64,000 bases of DNA from Eutreptiella sp. 'Long Island Sound 2002' (Eukaryota; Euglenozoa; Euglenophyceae; Eutreptiales; Eutreptiaceae): NCBI GenBank assembly GCA_964036045.1, contig OZ038388.1:7146058-7210057 (forward strand), in the 5' to 3' direction. Below are positions 57,560 to 64,000 of this stretch, in pieces (positions within the stretch are counted from its first letter, which is position 1; the number at the start of each line of letters is the position of its first letter). Made by a program: the position numbers and the translations under genes. The notes beneath the pieces were generated by a model that had not been told where the DNA came from, searched no databases, and saw only the letters and a list, made by a program, of their open reading frames with translations.

Positions 57560-58615
57560 GGCTTCTTGATCAGCTGCTGCAAAACCCGTGTCCGTGGTGC
57601 TGTGTTATCGATGCCATCAATCCGGACACCTAGCCTGAAACTGCCCACTAGTTGGAGGCAACGCTAGGGACAAGTCTATGAATCCGCCGCCTGAGCCCTG
57701 TTGGACTTGCGAGATTGCTCGGACGGACGCGATGCATTGGGCCCACGAGTGCCAAGTGGCCAATGTGCGGAGAGAGGCGTGTCAGTGTGTGCTCTGCGGG
57801 GATGGCACACATTGGATTCGGCCCTGTGAGCACTTTGATCCCACAAAGCATGTCCCAAAAACACCAAGAAAATTAGCAGGTACCACGTCAACACGACCGG
57901 AATGCGTGCACGCAAACACTAGTGTTTGCGTTATGGAGTTGCCGACCACTCCAGCTCGGACTGTTCAACGACGCAACTAGCAGTCTTTTGGCCTAAGGGT
58001 GACGCTACCGATGCTATGAAGGGGCACTGTTGCTCTTGTGGCTACCCTGGCCACAATGTCATGACATGCATGCACCGGGGAACGTCGCTGGGGGTCGAAA
58101 ACAACTCTTAGATTGAGAAATTGCGTGGCAACATGACTTCTATCAAGAAGTCCATTGAGAACGTAGAAAACTTGGGCAGTTTAGTCAAAACATTACAACG
58201 CCAAATGGCGTCCCCGCTGCAGTGGCCACGAGAAGTGGTGGACCCCATCCTTCATCGCACAAAGGAAACTGCTCGCAATGTCACCATTTTGGAAAAGAAG
58301 GTGGAGGATGTTAAGGCATGGCAGCCAGGGATTGAGGAAAAAATCGATGGAGCTCTCTCAGTGTCCAAATTTGACATGTGGTTTAAAAATGAGTTCAACC
58401 CTATAGCTGAGCAAGCCACAACATCGCCGAAATCAGATTTTGAGGCATTTGTAGCACAGATGGAAGAAATTGAAAAATCACTAGGCATCCGAGCTGAATC
58501 CAACGTGCGACAGGGGATGTCGCGATGCGACGAGAGCAAGCATCAGGCAATAAACGCGCATCGCACGAGACAACCCCGGATGACGGCCCAGGTGATGGTT
58601 CAGCAGAGGCCGTGA
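57560..58615 (+). pseudogene. ORF1 of the Penelope-like element: CCHC zinc-knuckle array and coiled coil
   Basis: Five knuckle-like segments follow one another. They are CYRCHQSGHLA-stop-NC (57603-57644, with TGA at 57636), CWTC...HWAHEC (CX2CX8HX4C), CVLCGDGTHWIRPC (57790s), CLRYGVADHSSSDC (second Cys replaced by Tyr) and CCSCGYPGHNVMTC. Knuckles 1-3 are in one frame; 4 and 5 are in another, so a frameshift lies near 57915. After a TAG at 58109 the same frame continues to 58615 as a helical, charged region (SIKKSIENVENLGSLVKTLQ) typical of coiled coils. Multi-knuckle Gag-like proteins bind nucleic acid. Such an ORF1 is not a standard part of the Penelope-like elements I know, so it may be a lineage-specific addition. 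Confidence 0.65.
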
Positions 58616-59366
58616 AATGCTGCCACAGAGGACCACCAGGCACGCCGGCGGCGTCCAGTTCTACGCTAGGATCTGAAGCATTCGGACGGCTTCCCTCACC
58701 TCGTCCCTCACTTGCTGAAACCCTGCCTGAACAGAGCTTTGCCAATGTGGCAGACCATCCCCCCTACAGAGGCCAGCGCCTAGAGCGATCAGGCGTTTGA
58801 AATTTTGCTGGGTGAATGGGGGGTGGGTCAAGACGAAAGGCTGCAGGGCTGGATCCACGAGAATTGTGGACAAGAGATGCGTGCCACTGTGGATGCTCTG
58901 GTGGCGGGAACCATGAATGACACAAAAAGGAATAGCATCAAACTCCTACTACATAAAACATGCATGCCCCCACGAGCTTTTATGGGTGCGCCGCTAGCGG
59001 CCACGGTTCTGTAATTGATGTCGCATCGGCATCGTCGGATGCAGTTCATGTTGCCACACTATGTACTGCACCGCGTACTCCACATTCAGACACAAACACA
59101 CATATGTAGGAGGACACAGTACTGGATACCATGTTACAAGTTCAGTTCATTCACCAGAAGCTGGGCCTGGCAAAGCTTATACTGCATCAGACACAAGAAT
59201 ACGTCAAGCACATACATGAGCACCAATACAGCCCTCTGCGGTACCCTCACACCTCACAACGTCACAGTAACACACGCGCGCGTTGCATGACACTACTCCG
59301 GATCCACACACAAGAGGCTAAGTACCACCTGTCACGAGGGGAAGGGGAGGGACCACACCACGCTTC
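58616..59366 (+). other. Inter-ORF region of the Penelope-like element
   Basis: Open frames at 58525-58800 and 58805-59014 are short and overlap in different frames. Neither shows a recognised domain. This may be a spacer or a decayed N-terminal part of ORF2. Confidence 0.4.
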
Positions 59367-60324
59367 ATGGGACTGCGTGGAGCACAGATCAGACATTTCT
59401 GCGGCAGATGCACCTCTAGTGTACGTGCAGCGGCGTGTATTGCACACTCTGTCCACTACTTGCGTCTGGCACGACCCCTCCTGTTTAAGTGCATCTGCGC
59501 AACTGTACCTACGATTAACTGCACAGGGCACGTTGTAGCTGTCTACACAGATGTCTTGGGGCACTCGGAGCGGGATAGGGACACGAAGCTGTGCTTTTGG
59601 TGGTATTGGGTCAGTGAGGTAAACATACATCACGTGCAACTATGCATCGACAAGGACTCTGTATGCGTTGGAGAGATCCCTGCAGGTAAGCACCATCTTT
59701 ACCTTTACACAGACAGTGCACCCCTCTCTCATGTTGACACAATCCAATAGATGTGCCTCGACTTGATGTTTGCATACTACGGTACTAGTCATTTCAGCCT
59801 GCCTGTACCTTTGAAACGCAAACCCATCTGCAATGCCCTGACTCGCCAGATCCACAGAGCAGCAGAAGAGAAAAACATAGGTAAATGGGCACAACTACAA
59901 CAGAAGCGAATCAAATTCCTCCCATACGATACCCACAAAGGGCTGCAAGAGGCTCGCCGGCTCAGTTTTGTCCACAGGTGGTATGTTGCTGTTACCCCGC
60001 CGCATTTCTTGGTTTATGTGATTTTTAACATCCACATGGGGATTCTATATATAGGACAAACCCACCTGGCTGCAGACCAACGACTACGAAAGCATTTGAC
60101 CGATGCGGCGGCGGGAGTTGACTGCTCTGCCCTGCATAAGTTGATGGCCTCGTCAGCGGTTGGGGACTAGGGAGCGGGGATATTGGAATACCGCGCTGAC
60201 GCCTGGTGGGCTGCTGTGAGAGAGAGAGCGTGGTGGTACCAGCTAAGGCGATGGGCAGTCAATGAGGTGCCTCCTGGTGTTCCGGACCCCAAAAACCCGG
60301 GCACAATTTCTGCAAGGGGCTAGG
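59367..60324 (+). pseudogene. ORF2 N-terminal part: GIY-YIG endonuclease
   Basis: A single frame spans this segment with TAG at 59748 and 60168. The nuclease core reads FLVYVIFNIHMGILYIGQTH (about 60007-60066), with the GIY-YIG-type tyrosines and GQT. AADQRLRKHL follows (catalytic-type Arg and His helix), then HKLMAS. After the TAG at 60168 the frame continues as a Trp-rich segment, AWWAAVRERAWWYQLRRWAV, then N, matching the usual distal helix ending in an Asn. GIY-YIG nucleases nick target DNA for insertion. It lies upstream of the reverse transcriptase, the reverse of the order in canonical Penelope elements. Both stops may be mutations of this copy. Confidence 0.72.
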
Positions 60325-60522
60325 CTCATCAACGTGTCCTCAGTGTTTTGCGTGAATTGCGGGCGGCTCAGGATACGGGAAATTGTAGTCGGGTCAAGTT
60401 TCTCCGAAGCGAGCTGCAGGGTATGGCTACACAGTTACATGTCCCCCTGGGTGTAACATCGTACGTGGTGGTTCCCAACGTCACTACCCCTCAGAAAACA
60501 GCAATCTGTAAGGTGCCGAGAC

Positions 60523-62312
60523 GTGTGCTGCGCAGTGCGGACATGCCTGCGTGGAAGCAATAGGTGTGTGTGCGTAGTACGACGCAGCCCCCACAAGGTA
60601 CATACCGTTTCCGATAAAGTGGCTAAACAGTGCGACCTGAGCGACTCACGTCCGGTATGCAGATGCTTGGAACAGTCAGAGCGCCTGGGGCAGCTGGGCA
60701 CTTTGCGGATTGCGGACGGCCACTTGGCTATCGTACCACTGCGGATAAGGACACTATCAGGAAAGCTGATGAGACCCCGTGATCCCCTCCCTGTAAACGG
60801 GATACGTGTCCGCGATGTTGCATGCAAAGGGATAAAGGCGTTTGCGCAACGGGTCAATGGTGCCATGCCACATCTCTCCACCGCTCTCCTTCGTGAACTG
60901 TTTTATGAATCTGGTTCTGACGTGAGATACGTGCAACGGCTTGCCTCTAACCTGTCTGATATCATTTATGTACGCATAGTAGATAAGGGTGTGGGGGAGA
61001 TATGGGGATTTTGCACTGCATGGGTTTGGGACACTGTGCGACAATTTTTGCAAACAGAAGGGTATGACGAGAACAGTCCAACACCCAACGGTGTCACCAG
61101 CTTGCTGATGCAAATTGCATCCAACAAGAAGTGGCAAAGTAATGAAAAAGCCTGATTGTGCGGGTTTTACTTGATTGGAAAGGCAAAGAGCCTGGTTAAA
61201 CACCGGTGGCTGTGGCGACCAATTGCTGCCAACCCTATGCCTGTGGTGAGCAAAAGGCGACTGTGTGATGCGGCGCGAGCCTTTACCCAGTTTATGACGT
61301 GTATCCTACGTGAAATGCCAATGGGATTCCAGGTGTTGCATGTGAATGATGTGGCCCCGTGGTACCGATGGCTGGATGGGTTAGGCCTGACGTGCATCTG
61401 TGAACTCAACTACAAAGAACAGTTCAACAGAGTGAAACCGGAATGGGTCACGGGACACATGCGGGATGCCAGCGCGTGGCTATATAAGAGGCGGCAGTGG
61501 CGCAGTTCGGAACTGACATGGAGTATCCACCGCACTCAAAGATCACTAGACAGGGTTGGCAGGGCCACAGCGAGATATTTCACGTACGTGACACATGAGA
61601 GTTAATAGATCTGGTACGCTTCGACCTGACTGAAAATAACAAATGCTGAGCGGCTGGGGCTGTATGGGAGCGGGGGGGATGCATCCCAATGGGAGGCCCG
61701 TTTAGTGTCCAGGCGGCAGACCTGCACTGCGCATGGTTTGTGTATGTAAAAAGAAATATGTTCCGCCGCCTGGGCACACTGATAGTGTCAGACAGTGGGT
61801 ACCCCTACTGAATGGGTCGCTGGACAATAGCGCTCTGCAAGTTTAGAGACAATGTACCAGTAGCATCTGATGCACCTCCTGGGGAACGAGGCAAGATGAT
61901 AGAGCTTGTCAAGGATGTCCTGCAGACAGCGTGGGGTTTGCCTGTCACATGCGACTACATTTCTGAGTCACAGGTGGTGTGCACAGGGGCGTGCCCCGGT
62001 GCTGTGTGTAAAGCTATGGGTGTAGTTTTGGTGAGGAACGCAGACGGCAGGGGAACCACGTTTGCTGAGCCATCGGCGTTGAAGGGCGACTGGACGCTAC
62101 GGCTAGGGGCACCGCTGCTGAGTCCCCACTCCCAGTATCTTGGATACCTGGGCGCTATTTTTATAGGAGTTCTGAAGAACTCATTGCCTTTTGCGGGGTC
62201 ATGGGCAGAACAACTTTTGAGCGCACTGGCATGGCTGCAGGTCAGCATTTTGGCTGGCTACAGTTGGGCTGCTACCATGCGAGCCATGCATAAAGGGCTG
62301 CAGAGGGCATAG
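60523..62312 (+). pseudogene. ORF2 C-terminal part: CxC linker and reverse transcriptase
   Basis: 60523-61155 contains SDSRPVCRCLE (the CxC linker) followed by VRIVDKGVGEIWGFCTAWVW (the DKG motif characteristic of Penelope-like reverse transcriptases). After an in-frame TGA (61153) the frame continues as GFYLIGKAKSL...WRPIAAN (fingers). It ends at TAA 61603, where a frameshift is needed to reach LIDLVRFDLTENN. The next frame has GCIPMGGPFSVQAADLH (the G-P-x-G-x-x-x-S motif) and, after TGA 61809, ALCKFRDNVPVAS. Here the catalytic YxDD position reads FRDN. The last frame stops at 62310-62312. Reverse transcriptases of this class copy element RNA at a nicked target. Confidence 0.72.
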
Positions 62313-62570
62313 GCCACATCACCACAGGATGTCCAGGCCACGATGAAATGTGTGTACTCACTGCCCTGTCCCCGTCATCAGGCGGCACGGGGCGTGCTGT
62401 TGTGGTCAAAACGCCATGCCTACTGGGAAGGGGGGAAGGGGGGAAGTATAGCAGCTGGCGTCTGATAGGTCAGTGTGGTACCGCTGGGATCCCTGGGGTG
62501 TGGGAGGATGACGTGCAGTGCCTAGCAGTCCTGGCAGGCGACCGACACCAGACGGCATGGTGTGTGTGTG

Positions 62571-62929
62571 TATCCACCCGGTAACGGGGGGAACAGCCAG
62601 TACAGGTGGCAGCTGTAGTCACGGAATGTTGAATGTCCCCCGGAGGTTCCTTGACCCCATGATCGCTGTTGTTGCCCTATTGTCTCGTCCTTACTCATGA
62701 GGGAAGCTAGGGACAGGGATGCCCCCACCAGGCTGAGGATTGCTGTGTCGTACACATCAGGTGCTGCACCGAGGGGATGACCTGGGGGCGCACACTGCAG
62801 ATGCTGAACTCCTACTGTACCTTCATGCAGAAAGGCGCCTAGTGCAGCGTTTTGACACCATGTTGTGACGCTGCACCTGATGAGATTTGTGCATTCAGGC
62901 CTTCTCTGCTGCCTGTTTTGTCGCGTTTA

Positions 62930-62938
<9 letters not shown>
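62571..62938 (+). repeat. Right direct repeat (pseudo-LTR) of the Penelope-like element
   Basis: Copy of 57037-57404 with one substitution. A short (GT)5 precedes it and a long (GT)n follows. Confidence 0.92.
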
Positions 62939-62980
<42 letters not shown>

Positions 62981-63025
62981 GTGTTGTGTTGTGTGTGTGT
63001 TGTGAGTGTGGGTGTGGGTGTGTGA
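62932..63025. repeat. (GT)n microsatellite, right flank of the retroelement
   Basis: About 24 uninterrupted GT units (62932-62979), then interrupted GT-rich sequence. Together with 56865-57036 it encloses the element. Confidence 0.95.
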
Positions 63026-63779
63026 CCAAACCAGGCCTCCATGCTTTGCAAAGAGCTCCCAATGTTCACATCATTGTTGGGTTGACAAGAAGCCCTGGCA
63101 CTGCTCTGCGCCTTGCTATTGCTCCAGGACGTGGGTGCTTGTGTTGTACCAAGATGCCGATGACCACATCCCTTTACTGGGGCACACCAGTGAGGCACAA
63201 CACTGGGCCATGAGTGTGCCTACCCACCGTGCCAAGCCACTCATGGATCCCCAATGCCACAATGCGCTCACCCGAAGCAAACCAGGGCATCTGCAGGCCA
63301 TCATGTTGGCGCATATTGGCCATTGAACAGGGCCCAACGGTTCGGTGTGCACAGTCAGATACGTGGGGTGTAGGCGTTGAGGAGGTCACGGGGAGAGAAT
63401 TGCGCAGGGGGAGCCCCGAGACGGCAGAGTTTATGTAGCCACTTTTGATTATTCCTGCTGGACACCAAGCCAGTTTACTGATCACTAAATTCTGTTGAAA
63501 AGAGAACAAATCTAAAGCGTCAATCACAGAAAAGCAGATCCCGGACCTCCAAAAATAATATACATCTGTCCGGAGGACAAGATGCAGCGCGTCTCGTAGG
63601 CTAGACACATATGTTAGTATCGGTCATCGACTGAAGTATGCACCAATGTTGATGCGCGTGCTGCTCAACAAGCGTACAAAGGGGCAAGCCACAAGGGTGG
63701 CAGGCATAAACACGGAGGGGGAGTGCCACGGGGGGTGCCCAGGTGCAGGCCCTGACCCCCCCCCTCCCCCCTCTCAGGG
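63026..63779. other. 3' flank of the retroelement, no gene recognised
   Basis: Open frames on both strands are without recognised motifs. Nothing else is supported. Confidence 0.35.
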
Positions 63780-63904
63780 GCCAAAATGTTTGAGAGGTCC
63801 CGACCATCGTACAAACCAATATGGAGAAATAGGCGCCGGAAAATTTTGGTGCCCCGTTTAAAGGGGCTGGGAGAACCGGTCACCCATGTGTTTCTTCTCA
63901 AAAT
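63780..63904 (-). repeat. Dispersed repeat family I, copy 2 (inverted relative to copy 1)
   Basis: The reverse complement matches 42808-42962 in order and spacing, including CCCCTTTAAA, CACCAAAATTTTC, CATATTGG and GGGACCTCTCAAACATTTTGG. Confidence 0.75.
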
Positions 63905-64000
63905 GCTCAGTTTTTTCTCGGCATTTCCCTGGGCCCCAAAGAGGGCAGGATTGGTTCAGCCGCTCCTGATTTTGTGGCCGCATCGATCTTTCCCCGCCAT

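Larger units (their letters stand above)
57037..62938 (+). mobile_element. Penelope-like retroelement (Naiad/Chlamys type) in a (GT)n tract
   Basis: A unit of about 5.9 kb between direct repeats 57037-57404 and 62571-62938. These are 368 bp each and differ at a single base (A at 57071, G at 62605). Both sides are (GT)n. Internal order on the plus strand: a CCHC-knuckle/coiled-coil ORF1, a GIY-YIG endonuclease, a linker with a CxC motif, and a reverse transcriptase with a DKG motif. Penelope-like elements with N-terminal GIY-YIG, a CxC linker, pseudo-LTRs and a preference for microsatellites are known as Naiad and Chlamys. Here all of those traits occur together. The frames are interrupted by stops and at least two frameshifts, so this copy is probably defective or its sequence contains errors. 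Assignment to the clade is inferred from domain order and motifs. Confidence 0.8.

Overview
The window is nuclear DNA from a microbial eukaryote. Its genes are split by many GT-AG introns, it carries several transposon families plus a tRNA-derived SINE, and microsatellites and minisatellites are abundant. No operons, Shine-Dalgarno sites, rRNA genes, functional tRNA genes or CRISPR arrays were seen. A type III glutamine synthetase and a Penelope-like element with an N-terminal GIY-YIG domain suggest an alga or other protist. The sequence alone does not fix the lineage. Base composition changes sharply: about 2.8-5 kb is AT-rich, while about 16-41 kb is very GC-rich and full of C or G homopolymers of 10-18 bases.

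Layout. 0.9-2.1 kb: a pogo-type DDE transposase. 6.0-10.5 kb, minus strand: a complete 13-exon type III glutamine synthetase of 715 residues that reads in phase across every junction. 10.5-12.4 kb: the upstream region shared with a divergent plus-strand gene. 12.4-17.8 kb: four exons encoding a RING finger, TRAF-type zinc fingers and a calmodulin-binding IQ motif. Four more phase-compatible exons (20.87, 23.50, 27.18 and 34.32 kb) could extend this to a 618-residue protein in a 22-kb gene. Its introns hold most of the MITEs described here.

34.8-43.9 kb is an intergenic repeat area: a SINE with a 14-bp target duplication, hAT-like MITEs with 8-bp duplications, TA-flanked MITEs and tRNA-like remnants. 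44.6-47.8 kb is a block of four different minisatellites (21, 16, 14 and 14 bp). 50.0-56.7 kb holds exons of a His/Gln/Pro-rich, partly coiled-coil protein of unknown function. Between them lie decayed reverse-transcriptase and RNase H fragments.

57.0-62.9 kb is the most interesting part. A Penelope-like retroelement of about 5.9 kb lies inside a (GT)n tract between two 368-bp direct repeats that differ at one base. It has a multi-CCHC ORF1, then a GIY-YIG endonuclease, a CxC-containing linker, and a reverse transcriptase with a DKG motif. This is the permuted domain order of the Naiad/Chlamys clade. The reading frames are broken by stops and frameshifts.
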